Below, piece by piece: positions 51,168-59,276 of a DNA stretch of 64,000 nt. The notes beneath the pieces were generated by a model that had not been told where the DNA came from, did not search any database, and worked only from the letters and a program-made list of their open reading frames with translations. Source of the DNA: Arthrobacter sp. PvP023 (GTDB taxonomy: Bacteria > Actinomycetota > Actinomycetes > Actinomycetales > Micrococcaceae). Position 1 is the stretch's first letter, and every line of letters starts with the position of its first letter. The position numbers were made by a program, and so were the translations under genes. The DNA lies in contig NZ_JAFIBI010000001.1 of NCBI RefSeq assembly GCF_017832975.1, positions 1,240,001 through 1,304,000 on the forward strand, given 5' to 3'.

Positions 51168-52340
51168 ATGAGCACCGCAGCAGCCACCGAAACACAGCCT
51201 TCCACTTCCCCGGAAACCAAAGGTTCCCCGGAAGGCCCTGCGTCCGCGCAGAAATCCACCTCGAACCTGCGCGTCAGCGAATTCCAGGCCCTGCCGTCGC
51301 CCCAGGACATGATCGCTGAACTGCCGCTGGACGCCCGGGTGGCAGACGTCGTCGAACGCGGCAGGGACGAAGTCCGGGCCATCATGGACGGCGTGGACGA
51401 CCGCCTGCTGGTGATCGTGGGACCCTGCTCCATCCACGACCCCAAGGCCGGCCTGGAATACGCCCGCCGGCTGGTGAGCCAGGCGGAGAAGCACAAGGAA
51501 GACCTGCTGATCGTCATGCGGACCTACTTCGAGAAGCCGCGCACCACGGTGGGCTGGAAGGGCCTCATCAATGATCCCCACCTGGATGGCAGCCATGACA
51601 TCGCCACCGGACTGCGTGCCGCCCGCCAGTTCCTGAAGCAGGTCACGTCGCTGGGCCTTCCCACGGCCACGGAGTTCCTGGAACCAATCAGCCCGCAGTA
51701 CATGGCAGACCTCGTCTCCTGGGGCGCCATCGGTGCCCGCACCACCGAAAGCCAGATCCACCGCCAGCTGGCCTCCGGACTGTCCATGCCCATTGGATTC
51801 AAGAACGGGACCGACGGCGACCTCCAGGTTGCGGTCGATGCCTGCAGCGCCGCCGCGGCATCCCAGGCCTTCCTGGGGATCGACGGCGATGGCCGGGCCG
51901 CACTCGTGGCCACCGCCGGCAACCCGGACACACACGTGATCCTCCGCGGCGGACGCAAGGGCCCCAACTACTCCGCGGCGGACGTCGAAGCGGCCTCGGC
52001 GAAACTGGCCGGCAAGCAGCTCAACCCCCGGCTGATCGTGGACGCCAGCCACGCCAACAGCGGCAAGAGCCACCACCGCCAGGCCGAGGTGGCGCTCGAA
52101 ATCGGCGCGCAGCTGGAAGACGGCGGAGCGGCGGCCGCGGCGATTGCCGGCGTCATGCTGGAGAGCTTCCTCGTGGGCGGGGCGCAGAACCTCGATGTGG
52201 CCGACCACGCGGCCGGCACTGACGCACTGGTCTACGGCCAGAGCGTGACGGATGCCTGCATGGAATGGGACGTCACGGCGTCGGTGCTGGGCCAGCTGGC
52301 AGCATCCGCGCGCAAGCGGCGTGGCGCGCTGGAGGGCTGA
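51168..52340 (+). CDS. aroG: 3-deoxy-7-phosphoheptulonate (DAHP) synthase, class I
   Basis: A 390-residue AroG/AroF-type DAHP synthase, condensing phosphoenolpyruvate and erythrose 4-phosphate as the first step of aromatic amino acid synthesis. Landmarks are LLVIVGPCSIHDPKAGLEYA, LIVMRTYFEKPRTTVGWKGL, IGARTTESQIHRQLASGLS, GFKNGTDG, ILRGGRKGPNY and IVDASHANSGK (metal-binding His). A ~30-residue Ser/Thr-rich lead precedes the usual start of the domain. ATG 51168 follows AGGAC. Expression is probably attenuated by the leader just upstream. Confidence 0.92.
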   Translation: MSTAAATETQPSTSPETKGSPEGPASAQKSTSNLRVSEFQALPSPQDMIAELPLDARVADVVERGRDEVRAIMDGVDDRLLVIVGPCSIHDPKAGLEYARRLVSQAEKHKEDLLIVMRTYFEKPRTTVGWKGLINDPHLDGSHDIATGLRAARQFLKQVTSLGLPTATEFLEPISPQYMADLVSWGAIGARTTESQIHRQLASGLSMPIGFKNGTDGDLQVAVDACSAAAASQAFLGIDGDGRAALVATAGNPDTHVILRGGRKGPNYSAADVEAASAKLAGKQLNPRLIVDASHANSGKSHHRQAEVALEIGAQLEDGGAAAAAIAGVMLESFLVGGAQNLDVADHAAGTDALVYGQSVTDACMEWDVTASVLGQLAASARKRRGALEG

Positions 52341-52508
52341 TTTTCCCCCGGATCCGCCGAAAACTGGTACCGCCCAATGACTTTCACAATGGCACCATCA
52401 GCCACTAGAGTAACTAGCACAGGGTAGGTTGATGGCTCAGCATCGGCACACCGCAATGGGGTTTCAATGGGGTTGCCTTTATCAGCTGTTAACAAAGGAA
52501 TAAGGGAA

Positions 52509-52721
52509 ATGTCCGCAGAGTCGAACTTCTCGAACGCTCAGTTCTTGACTGTGGCCGAAGTGGCCGAGCTCATGCGCGTTTCCAAAATGACCGTGTACCG
52601 CCTTGTCCATTCCGGAGAGATGCCGGCCGTCCGCTTCGGCCGGTCCTTCCGGGTGCCGGAGTCCGCCGTCGAACAGTACGTCAAGGGTGCTGTCGTGGAA
52701 GGCCAGTCGGACACCGCCTGA
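52509..52721 (+). CDS. BldC-like helix-turn-helix (excisionase-type) DNA-binding protein
   Basis: A 70-residue protein with a single MerR-type HTH: FLTVAEVAELMRVSKMTVYRLV, then HSGEMPAVRFGRSFRVPESA. Size and sequence are those of the BldC/excisionase-family regulators conserved in actinobacteria next to the bS22-like gene, as here. No mobile-element context, so it is a regulator rather than a phage excisionase. ATG 52509 follows AAAGGAATAAGGGAA; a longer frame from 52467 is less likely. Confidence 0.85.
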   Translation: MSAESNFSNAQFLTVAEVAELMRVSKMTVYRLVHSGEMPAVRFGRSFRVPESAVEQYVKGAVVEGQSDTA

Positions 52722-52884
52722 GCTGCCACAAACGGAGTGCGGTCAGTGGGTGCGCCGGATAAGCGGTACCCTGTTAGGGAACGTTTTTCGTTATTGTAAG
52801 AATCTGTTTGTTGTTTAGTCTGTTGCCTAGTCCACGGACCTCTTCCATCAGACAGGTACTCCATCTAGTTTGTAAGGAACTTTC

Positions 52885-52983
52885 GTGGGTTCAGTTATTA
52901 AGAAGCGTCGCAAGCGTATGGCCAAGAAGAAGCACCGCAAGTTGCTTCGTAAGACCCGCCACCAGCGCCGTAACAAGAAGTAG
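52885..52983 (+). CDS. bS22-like ribosomal protein (AURKAIP1/COX24 domain)
   Basis: A 32-residue, extremely basic peptide: MGSVIKKRRKRMAKKKHRKL, then LRKTRHQRRNKK. It matches the tiny actinobacterial 30S protein bS22 with the AURKAIP1/COX24 domain, a component of the small subunit near the decoding centre in mycobacteria. GTG start at 52885 with AAGGAA upstream. Its location beside a BldC-like gene is typical. A strong terminator follows at 53005. It is too short for most automatic gene finders. Confidence 0.9.
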   Translation: MGSVIKKRRKRMAKKKHRKLLRKTRHQRRNKK

Positions 52984-53004
52984 AGATACTTCCTACAGCG
53001 TGAG

Positions 53005-53035
53005 ATGCCCGTTGCCTTTGGCAGCGGGCATTTTT
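53005..53035 (+). terminator. Rho-independent terminator after the bS22-like gene
   Basis: Twelve-bp stem ATGCCCGTTGCC (53005-53016) and GGCAGCGGGCAT (53020-53031), loop TTT, then TTTTTC. Confidence 0.92.
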
Positions 53036-53110
53036 CTTTGGGCCGGGTGAATCCCTGCGACGTCCGCTGCAAGGGCAGGCCTGGAGCTGGGGCGGGCCGC
53101 GACTAGGCGA

Positions 53111-53929
53111 CTAGACCGTGGGGCCGCGGAAGCGCGTGAAGCCCCTCCAGAGGCCGTACACGGCCCCGCCAACCGTGGCCGCCTTCAGTCCGAGCGTGGC
53201 GGCGCGGCGTCCCGAGCGGAAGTCGTACACCGGCCAGTTGTTTTCGCGGGCGTGGCGGCGGAGCCGGGAGTCGGGGTTGATGGCCACGGGATGGCCCACC
53301 ATGCTTAGCAGCGGGATGTCATTGTGCGAATCGCTGTAGGCCCAGCACCGTTGGAGGTCCAGGCCCTCGGCATCAGCAATGCCTTGGACAGCCACCGCTT
53401 TGGCCTGGCCGTGCAGGATGTCGCCCACCAGCCGGCCGGTGTAGGCACCGTTCTCGATCTCGCCCACTGTTCCCAGGGCACCGGTCAGGCCCAGCCGGGT
53501 GGAAATCACCGTGGCCACCTCGATGGGGGTAGCGGTCACCAGCCACACCATGCGCCCCACACGGAGGTGCTGCTGGGCCAGTGCCTTGGTGCCGGGCCAG
53601 ATCCTGGACTCAATCATTTCGTCGAAGACTTCTTCGCCGAGGGCCTTGATGTCCTCCACCGTGATTCCGGCAGCCAGCGTCAAGGCCGAGTCCCGGACCG
53701 CGTGGACGTCATCCATGTTCTCGCCGCGGAGGACGAACTTGAACTGCTTCCAGGCCATCCCGGCCGCCTGCGGCAGGGTGAACGCGCCGCGCTGATGCAT
53801 TTTCCGGGCTACGTGGAAGAGGCTGGCGCCCTTCATGAGGGTGTTATCGACGTCGAAGAAGGCAGCCTCGCCGTGCTGCAACGCACCGGCCGGCTGCCGG
53901 ACTACGGCGACGTACTTCTCCTCGGGCAT
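53111..53929 (-). CDS. HAD-IB family phosphatase (SerB-like)
   Basis: A 272-residue haloacid-dehalogenase phosphatase. Motif I AAFFDVDNTLMKGAS, motif II WLVTATPIEVA, a Lys in HGQAKAVAVQG, and motif III YSDSHNDIPLL are all present, as in the IB (phosphoserine-phosphatase-like) subgroup. A C-terminal extension (SGRRAATLGLKAATVGGAV) may be a membrane anchor. Substrate unknown. Convergent with the bS22 gene, divergent from the glutaredoxin gene at 54014. Confidence 0.87.
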   Translation of the reverse strand: MPEEKYVAVVRQPAGALQHGEAAFFDVDNTLMKGASLFHVARKMHQRGAFTLPQAAGMAWKQFKFVLRGENMDDVHAVRDSALTLAAGITVEDIKALGEEVFDEMIESRIWPGTKALAQQHLRVGRMVWLVTATPIEVATVISTRLGLTGALGTVGEIENGAYTGRLVGDILHGQAKAVAVQGIADAEGLDLQRCWAYSDSHNDIPLLSMVGHPVAINPDSRLRRHARENNWPVYDFRSGRRAATLGLKAATVGGAVYGLWRGFTRFRGPTV

Positions 53930-54013
53930 GACTTGAGTCTAGTCAATGGGCCGGTCCAGGCTGTCACGGGCCTGCCGTCGCGGCGGAGCGGCGGCCCGGG
54001 CTACGGTTGAGGC

Positions 54014-54268
54014 ATGGCAAAACCCGACGTCGTCCTCATCACCAAAGCTGACTGCCACCTGTGCGAGGCGGCGCGCGACGCCGTCGAACGGGTCACTGCC
54101 GCCCTGGGACTTGAGTGGACGGAACAACTGGTGGACAACCATCCGGAGCTGCGCGAGCGTTACGCCGAAGAGATCCCCGTGGTCCTGGTGGACGGGATCC
54201 AGCGTGACTTCTGGAAGATCGACGAAACCCGCCTTGAGCGGATCCTTCGCCAGGCTGCGGCCAAATAG
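54014..54268 (+). CDS. Glutaredoxin-like thioredoxin-fold protein
   Basis: An 84-residue thiol-disulfide protein with the CxxC site in ITKADCHLCEAARDAVE and the cis-Pro in EEIPVVLVDG, followed by the terminal helix. It belongs to the DUF836/glutaredoxin-related group common in actinobacteria. It lies 78 bases before Rex, suggesting a shared redox theme. Confidence 0.88.
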   Translation: MAKPDVVLITKADCHLCEAARDAVERVTAALGLEWTEQLVDNHPELRERYAEEIPVVLVDGIQRDFWKIDETRLERILRQAAAK

Positions 54269-54346
54269 GCGCGGCGACTTCTGCTTTGTTGGCAGTGCGG
54301 ACGGGGCTCTAGAGTGGACTCACAACGCGACGCAATGGAGCAGATA

Positions 54347-55042
54347 GTGACTTCGCTGGATTCATCCCCCGAGGCTGTTCACGGGGACAGCGGAACTGCG
54401 GCCAAGCAGATTCCGCCCGCGGCCGTGGCACGGCTGACCATCTATTTGCGCGCCCTCACCACCATGCTGGCCGAAGGCGTCGAACGCGTCTCCTCAGAGT
54501 CCCTGGCCGAAGCCTCCGGCGTCAGCTCGTCCACCCTCCGGAAAGACCTCTCGCATGTGGGGTCCTACGGCACCCGAGGCGTTGGCTACGAAGTGCAGTA
54601 CCTCAGCCGCAACATCTCCGCCGCGCTCGGGCTCACCCGCGACTGGAAAGTGGCAATCGTGGGCGCCGGCAACCTCGGCAAGGCGCTTGCGCGGTACGGC
54701 GGCTTCGAATCGCGCGGATTCGACGTCGTGGCCATTTTCGATGCAGACCAGATGGTGGTGGGCAACGAGGTGGGCTGGCTGCGGGTCAGTGACGTCGCGG
54801 ACCTCGAACCGGTCCTCCAGCGGACCGGCGCCAACATGGTGGTGCTGGCGCTGCCTGCCGCCGTGGCGCAGGGCGTGTGCGACCGCGTCATCGCCGCAGG
54901 AGTGCGGAGCATCCTCAGCTTTGCGCCGGTCATGCTCCAGGTCCCGCCGGGCGTGAACCTGCGCAAGGTGGACATGGCCACCGAGCTGCAGATCCTGGCC
55001 TACCACGCCCAGCGGATCCAGGCCCCGGAGGACGGGGAGTAG
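54347..55042 (+). CDS. rex: Redox-sensing transcriptional repressor Rex
   Basis: A 231-residue Rex repressor that senses the NADH/NAD ratio and controls respiratory genes. The N-terminal winged helix is RLTIYLRALTTMLAEG followed by SSESLAEASGVSSSTLRKDL and SHVGSYGTRGVGYEV; the Rossmann domain has VAIVGAGNLGKALARYGGF and VVAIFDADQMVVG. I chose GTG 54347 because GGAG is five to six bases upstream; an ATG at 54335 and a GTG at 54314 are alternatives without such a site. Confidence 0.92.
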   Translation: MTSLDSSPEAVHGDSGTAAKQIPPAAVARLTIYLRALTTMLAEGVERVSSESLAEASGVSSSTLRKDLSHVGSYGTRGVGYEVQYLSRNISAALGLTRDWKVAIVGAGNLGKALARYGGFESRGFDVVAIFDADQMVVGNEVGWLRVSDVADLEPVLQRTGANMVVLALPAAVAQGVCDRVIAAGVRSILSFAPVMLQVPPGVNLRKVDMATELQILAYHAQRIQAPEDGE

Positions 55043-55050
55043 TACTGCCC

Positions 55051-55815
55051 TCAGCGGCCGTAGGGGTAGCCCGGCTGGCCGTACGGGCTTGCGAACGGGT
55101 GGTACTTCCTGAAATACGGCGCGGCGGAGGGTAGGTAGAGGAGCACCATTGCAGCCACTCCGGCGAGGATGGACGGCGTTCCGAGCCCCATTTGGAGAAC
55201 GCCCAGCAGTGAGAATGCCGCCAGGATGGTGCCGAGGATCCGGGCCCAGTTCCGGCCCTTCCGGATGTTGAACGCCACCAGCGCATACAGCAGCACTCCG
55301 ACGGCCGCGATCAGCATCACCATTCCAACGATGATGCCCTTGAGTGCCTCGAAATCCACGTCAGCCCGGCTGGCTGCCAGCCTGGCATCAAACGCCCGGC
55401 GCATGGCGGGGTCGTCGATGGAACCCAGCGAGAGGAGCACCGAGCCAACCCAGAGGAGGCAAGCAACGATTAACAGCCAGAAAGAGATGTTCACCAACGG
55501 GGGAGCGGCACTTGCCGCCGAGTTTCCCCGCTGCGGCAGCTCCGAGGGGTACACCGTGTACTGCTGGTTCCCGAACTGCTGCGGCTGCTGTGCCTGCGCG
55601 TACTGCGGCTGACTGTACTGTGGCTGACTGTTCTGTGGCTGCCCGTACTGAGCCGGTGCGCCGTACTGAGCAGGTTGGCCATACTGGGGCGCCTGAGCGA
55701 ACTGCGGTGCCTGCGCGAAGGGCGACGGGCCCTGCCCGTACTGCGGCTGCTGGCCGTATTGCCCGCCGGACGGGGAATCGCCGGGGTACGACGGCGGGAC
55801 GGGCGGAGTGCTCAT
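55051..55815 (-). CDS. Membrane protein with Q/Y/P-rich disordered N-terminus, paralog 1
   Basis: A 254-residue protein. Residues 1-~100 are low in complexity, with repeated PQYGQ/PQYSQ units and no hydrophobic stretch; residues ~105-235 contain four hydrophobic helices (ISFWLLIVACLLWVGSVLL; IVGMVMLIAAVGVLLYALVA; ILGTILAAFSLLGVLQ; LAGVAAMVLLYLPS). The core segment AFNIRKGRNWARILG is shared with the neighbouring paralog at 56064. A short C-terminal tail repeats PYGQPGYPYGR. Function unknown; the disordered arm probably faces the cytoplasm. ATG 55815. Confidence 0.78.
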   Translation of the reverse strand: MSTPPVPPSYPGDSPSGGQYGQQPQYGQGPSPFAQAPQFAQAPQYGQPAQYGAPAQYGQPQNSQPQYSQPQYAQAQQPQQFGNQQYTVYPSELPQRGNSAASAAPPLVNISFWLLIVACLLWVGSVLLSLGSIDDPAMRRAFDARLAASRADVDFEALKGIIVGMVMLIAAVGVLLYALVAFNIRKGRNWARILGTILAAFSLLGVLQMGLGTPSILAGVAAMVLLYLPSAAPYFRKYHPFASPYGQPGYPYGR

Positions 55816-55897
55816 GGTTGATCCTTTACGAGTCGGCTAACGGGCAATCAGCCACCGGGATCAGCCACGTCTTCCTGCCCCCAGCGTGATTTTGCTA

Positions 55898-55911
55898 ACA
55901 CGGTACCGTGT
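55898..55911. promoter_or_regulatory. Perfect palindrome upstream of paralog 1
   Basis: ACACGGTACCGTGT is a 14-bp perfect palindrome 83 bases upstream of the start. The corresponding segment upstream of paralog 2 (around 57016-57030) keeps CCGTACCG but is not palindromic over the full length. The flanking CTGCCCCCAGC is shared by both upstream regions. Confidence 0.45.
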
Positions 55912-56063
55912 GCGGGGGCTTTCTGTGCATAGTTTGCGGCTCAATTTCGGCTCAAGGAACATCCGGGCAAACGCAGAGGGCGCGGACTCCGGGGCCGGCG
56001 ACTGGTGTCGCCCGGGCCGTCCAAAGTCCACGCCCTCCGGCTGGAACTGTGGTGCTGGCAGGG

Positions 56064-56936
56064 TTAGCGGCCGTACGGGTTGCCCGGCTGCGAGTAGGGG
56101 CTGCCGAAAGGCTGCTGCTTCCGGAAGTACGGTGCGGACGCCGGGAGGTAAAGCATCACGATGGCGGCGATGCCAAGCAAAGCCGAGATGGTGCCGATGC
56201 TGAACGGAACCAGGCTGAAGATCGACAGGGCTGCGAAGACGGTGCCGAGGATGCGGGCCCAGTTCTTGCCCTTGCGCACGTTGAAGGCAACCAGGGCGTA
56301 GAGGCCGGCGCCGATGAGGCCGAAGACCACCATCATGCCGATCACAAGGCCCTTGATGGACTCAAAGTCGACGTCCGCACCGCTGGCCCTCATCTGGTCC
56401 TCGAACTGGTTCCGCATGGCGGGATCGTCCAAGGCAGGAATGGCTACCAGCATGGAAATGATGTACAGGACGCCCGCTGCGATGATCATCCAGAACGCGT
56501 TGTTGACCATTTTCGGCACACCGCCGGCGGCGACACCCTGTGGCTGTTCGGACGGGTACTGGGCATACGGGGACTGGCCGTACTGCTGCGGCGCCTGACC
56601 GAAGGGCGGCTGCTGCCCGTACTGCGGTGCTGCGGGGGGCTGCTGGCCGTACTGCTGCTGGCCGTACTGCGGTGCGTTCTGCCCGTACTGGGGCGCTGCG
56701 GGGGGCTGCTGGCCGTACTGCTGCTGGCCGTACTGCGGTGCGTTCTGCCCGTACTGGGGTGCTGCGGGGGGCTGCTGGCCGTACTGGGGAGCTGCCGGGG
56801 ATTCCGGCGCGTTCTGGCCGTACTGCGGCGCTGCGGGGGATTCCGGCGCGTTCTGGCCGTACTGGGGAGCGTCGGGGCCGGGCTTGCCGTTCTCAGGTTC
56901 GTTCGGGTTGGCCGGGTTTGCTGGAGGCGTGCTCAT
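56064..56936 (-). CDS. Membrane protein with Q/Y/P-rich disordered N-terminus, paralog 2
   Basis: A 290-residue paralog of the gene at 55051, in tandem with it. The disordered N-terminal ~150 residues are built from PQYGQ units, including two copies of a 22-residue block (DNA repeat at 56631). The four-helix core (NNAFWMIIAAGVLYIISMLV; LVIGMMVVFGLIGAGLYALV; ILGTVFAALSIFSLV; ALLGIAAIVMLYLPA) and AFNVRKGKNWARILG match paralog 1. The Q/Y/G-rich composition is like that of phase-separating low-complexity domains. Function unknown. Confidence 0.78.
   Translation of the reverse strand: MSTPPANPANPNEPENGKPGPDAPQYGQNAPESPAAPQYGQNAPESPAAPQYGQQPPAAPQYGQNAPQYGQQQYGQQPPAAPQYGQNAPQYGQQQYGQQPPAAPQYGQQPPFGQAPQQYGQSPYAQYPSEQPQGVAAGGVPKMVNNAFWMIIAAGVLYIISMLVAIPALDDPAMRNQFEDQMRASGADVDFESIKGLVIGMMVVFGLIGAGLYALVAFNVRKGKNWARILGTVFAALSIFSLVPFSIGTISALLGIAAIVMLYLPASAPYFRKQQPFGSPYSQPGNPYGR
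56631..56791. repeat. 66-bp coding tandem repeat in paralog 2
   Basis: A 66-bp unit starting TGCGGGGGGCTGCTGGCCG occurs at 56631-56696 and 56697-56762 with about one base difference, followed by a partial third copy. It encodes the 22-residue block PPAAPQYGQNAPQYGQQQYG plus two residues. It is inside the open reading frame, so not a CRISPR array. Confidence 0.85.
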
Positions 56937-57109
56937 AGTTGGTCCTTTGCGGGTCGACTACTGATTAAACGGGTACCGGGATCAGTAACGGTTCCCTGCC
57001 CCCAGCATGGTTTGGTTCAACCGTACCGCGCTCCGGCCCGGGGGTGGATCATTCGAAGGAGGTATTCTGGGCGGCCGATGGCGGCCGCCGGCGTCAGCGG
57101 CCGCCTTAA

Positions 57110-57154
57110 ACACAGCACCCCGCTCCGTCGCGGTGACGGAGCGGGGTGCTGTGT
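57110..57154 (-). terminator. Terminator downstream of the YceI gene
   Basis: A perfect 20-bp stem, ACACAGCACCCCGCTCCGTC (57110-57129) with its complement at 57135-57154, 5-base loop. On the minus strand it follows the YceI stop by 18 bases and ends in TTTAA. Confidence 0.85.
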
Positions 57155-57172
57155 ACCTACGAAGCGAAGAAA

Positions 57173-57721
57173 CTACGCGGCAGGTGCGATGAACGCGAGC
57201 TCGAGGTTGATGGCAACCTTGTCGCTGACCAGCACGCCACCGGCTTCGAGGACAGCGTTCCAGGTCAGGCCGAAGTCCTTGCGGCTGATGGTGGTTTCGG
57301 CGGTGAGGCCGGCGCGGGTGTTGCCGAAGGGATCCACGGCCACACCGTGGAGCTCGGTTTCGAGAGCCACAGGGCGGGTGACGCCCTTGATGGTCAGATC
57401 GCCCTGGAGTTCGTAAGCGTCGCCCTTGGGCACGATCGCGTTGGAAACGAAGGAGATTTCCGGGAACTTTTCGACGTCGAAGAAGTCTTCGCCGCGGACG
57501 TGGCCGTCGCGGTTGGCGTCGCCCGAGTCAAAGCTGGCGGTCTGGATGGTGGCGTTGACCTTGGAGTCGGCAACGTTCTCGGAAAGTTCCAGGGTCGCTG
57601 CGGCGTCCTTGAATTGGCCGCGGACCTTGCTGATGCCTGCGTGACGCACGGTGAAGCCGATTTCGCTGTGCGAGTTGTCGAGGGTCCAGGTGCCGGTGGT
57701 GGTGTTGGCGGGCAGTGCCAT
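57173..57721 (-). CDS. YceI-family protein
   Basis: A 182-residue lipocalin-like YceI protein, expected to bind a polyisoprenoid or similar lipid. Landmarks are GTWTLDNSHSEIGFTVRHAG, SKVRGQFKDAAATLEL, ASFDSGDANRDGHVRGEDFF and GDLTIKGVTRPVALETEL. No signal peptide, which is usual for the actinobacterial cytoplasmic version. ATG 57721 has AAGGAG upstream; the frame open to 57868 runs through the likely operator at 57795. Confidence 0.9.
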   Translation of the reverse strand: MALPANTTTGTWTLDNSHSEIGFTVRHAGISKVRGQFKDAAATLELSENVADSKVNATIQTASFDSGDANRDGHVRGEDFFDVEKFPEISFVSNAIVPKGDAYELQGDLTIKGVTRPVALETELHGVAVDPFGNTRAGLTAETTISRKDFGLTWNAVLEAGGVLVSDKVAINLELAFIAPAA

Positions 57722-57794
57722 GGTGTTGCTCCTTGTGATCTTGGATTGAAAGTCTCTTGCGGAAGGACATCTGATCGCCAGCCGAAACTTCTTG

Positions 57795-57808
57795 GTTGAA
57801 GTCTCAAC
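57795..57808. promoter_or_regulatory. Possible MarR-type operator upstream of YceI
   Basis: GTTGAAGTCTCAAC, 14 bp with GTTGA/TCAAC arms, 74 bases upstream of the YceI start in the divergent region with the phosphoglycerate-mutase-like gene. The arms look like sites of MarR-type regulators that often control YceI genes. No regulator gene is nearby. Confidence 0.4.
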
Positions 57809-57941
57809 TAACTGCTTCACCCAGTATAAACATGCATTTGCATCTTTTATTCCAACTCCAGGGAACATTTTTCAAAACGTCTCAGTTCTACTCTCTGTAG
57901 AAGATTTCAGATCACCCGACATCTTTGAGAAACTGGTACAC

Positions 57942-58607
57942 ATGCCCCAAGCCACTGTTCATCTCCTTCGCCACGGCGAGGTCCATAATCCGGACGGCAT
58001 CCTTTACGGACGGCTGCCGGAATTCCACCTCTCCGAACTCGGGCAGCAGATGGCCAAGACGCTCGCTGTGCACTTCGGTGAGCGCGTAGCCGGCGGGGCT
58101 AACATCGTGCACCTGGTGGCCTCGCCGCTCACTCGCGCGCAGGAAACCGCCCTCCCCATAGCGGAAGCGCTGAACCTCGAAATCCACACTGAGGCCCGCA
58201 TCATCGAAGCTGAGAACCACTTCGAAGGCCTCAAGGTCAACAAGGCCGAGCTCCGCAAGCCAAGGCACTGGCCGTACCTGCGGAACCCCTTCGTTCCGTC
58301 CTGGGGTGAGCCTTACAAGGACCAGGCCGCCCGCGTCATCGCCGCGGTGCAGGACGCCCGCCGCCGTGCCATTGAGCTGGGCGGCGACCACGCCGAAGCC
58401 ATCCTGGTCAGCCATCAGCTCCCCATCTGGTCCACGCGCCTGAGTGCCGAGGGCAAGCCCCTCTGGCATGATCCGCGCAAGCGCGAATGCACCCTGACGT
58501 CCATCACCTCGCTGGTGTTCGACGACGACGGCACCCTCCTCCGGGTCGATTACAGCGAGCCTGCTGCCGCGCTCCTGCCCGGCGCCTCGAACACTCCGGG
58601 GGCTTGA
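57942..58607 (+). CDS. Histidine phosphatase (phosphoglycerate mutase-like)
   Basis: A 221-residue histidine phosphatase. The phosphohistidine motif VHLLRHGEVHNPDG is at the N-terminus, SPLTRAQETALPIAEAL supplies the second arginine, and EAILVSHQLPIWSTRL the second histidine. Substrate unknown, small phosphate esters likely. ATG 57942 is the natural start just ahead of the RHG motif but has only a weak ribosome site. It leads into the cytochrome c maturation genes, 50 bases before TlpA. Confidence 0.9.
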   Translation: MPQATVHLLRHGEVHNPDGILYGRLPEFHLSELGQQMAKTLAVHFGERVAGGANIVHLVASPLTRAQETALPIAEALNLEIHTEARIIEAENHFEGLKVNKAELRKPRHWPYLRNPFVPSWGEPYKDQAARVIAAVQDARRRAIELGGDHAEAILVSHQLPIWSTRLSAEGKPLWHDPRKRECTLTSITSLVFDDDGTLLRVDYSEPAAALLPGASNTPGA

Positions 58608-58657
58608 GCGTGGCCGGATCCCCCTTCGAGAAGGCAAACAATGCAGGTGATGGCGTG

Positions 58658-59260
58658 ATGCGCTCCGCCTCGCGCCGCAGCGTCCTGGCCGCAGGCGGCC
58701 TGGGGCTGGCCGCCCTTACCCTGGGGCTTTCCGCGTGTGCCCAGGAGGACGCACTGGCCAAGCAGGCCAAAGCCGGGGACAACAAGAACTACGTGGCCGG
58801 GGACGGGTCCGTAACCGAATTCGCCGCTGCCGACCGGAAATCCGCCGTCACCATTAAGGGGACCCTCTTCGACGGCACCGCCGTGGAGTCCGCGGACTTC
58901 GTCGGCAAGGTGACCGTGCTCAACTTCTGGTTCGCTGCCTGTGCGCCGTGCCGCGTCGAGGCGCCGTCGCTGGAAGCCCTCCACCAGGAATTCAAGGAGC
59001 AGGGCGTGCAGTTCTACGGCGTGAACCTCCGCGATGAGAAGGCCGCCGCTGAGGCGTTCGACAAGACGTTCAACCTGACCTACCCCAGCTTCAATGACAA
59101 GGATGGCGGCGTACTCCTCGCTGTCTCCGGGCTGGTTCCTCCCGGGGCCGTCCCCACCACGCTGGTGCTGGATAAACAGGGCCGGGTTGCGTCCCGGGTC
59201 CTCGGCGAAATCCAAAAGGGCACGCTCAAGGCCCTCATTACCGCCGCCGTGGCAGAGTAA
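58658..59260 (+). CDS. TlpA/ResA-type thioredoxin-like lipoprotein
   Basis: A 200-residue membrane-anchored thiol-disulfide protein that keeps apocytochrome c haem-binding cysteines reduced. The signal SASRRSVLAAGGLGLAALTL with lipobox GLSACAQE precedes a thioredoxin fold with FWFAACAPCRVEAPSL (CxxC) and GLVPPGAVPTTLVLD (cis-Pro). ATG 58658 with AGGTGA upstream fits a short n-region; a GTG at 58610 would add 16 residues. Followed by CcdA after 16 bases, an expected partner. Confidence 0.9.
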   Translation: MRSASRRSVLAAGGLGLAALTLGLSACAQEDALAKQAKAGDNKNYVAGDGSVTEFAAADRKSAVTIKGTLFDGTAVESADFVGKVTVLNFWFAACAPCRVEAPSLEALHQEFKEQGVQFYGVNLRDEKAAAEAFDKTFNLTYPSFNDKDGGVLLAVSGLVPPGAVPTTLVLDKQGRVASRVLGEIQKGTLKALITAAVAE

Positions 59261-59276
59261 TGGCGGCGTCCACACC

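Noticed and set aside
52509-52721. Phage excisionase
   Set aside because: No integrase, attachment site or phage genes nearby; conserved pairing with the bS22-like gene fits a BldC-type regulator.
56570-56880. Possible CRISPR array because of regular repeats
   Set aside because: The repeats are in frame within a Q/Y/P-rich protein and have no spacers of constant length.
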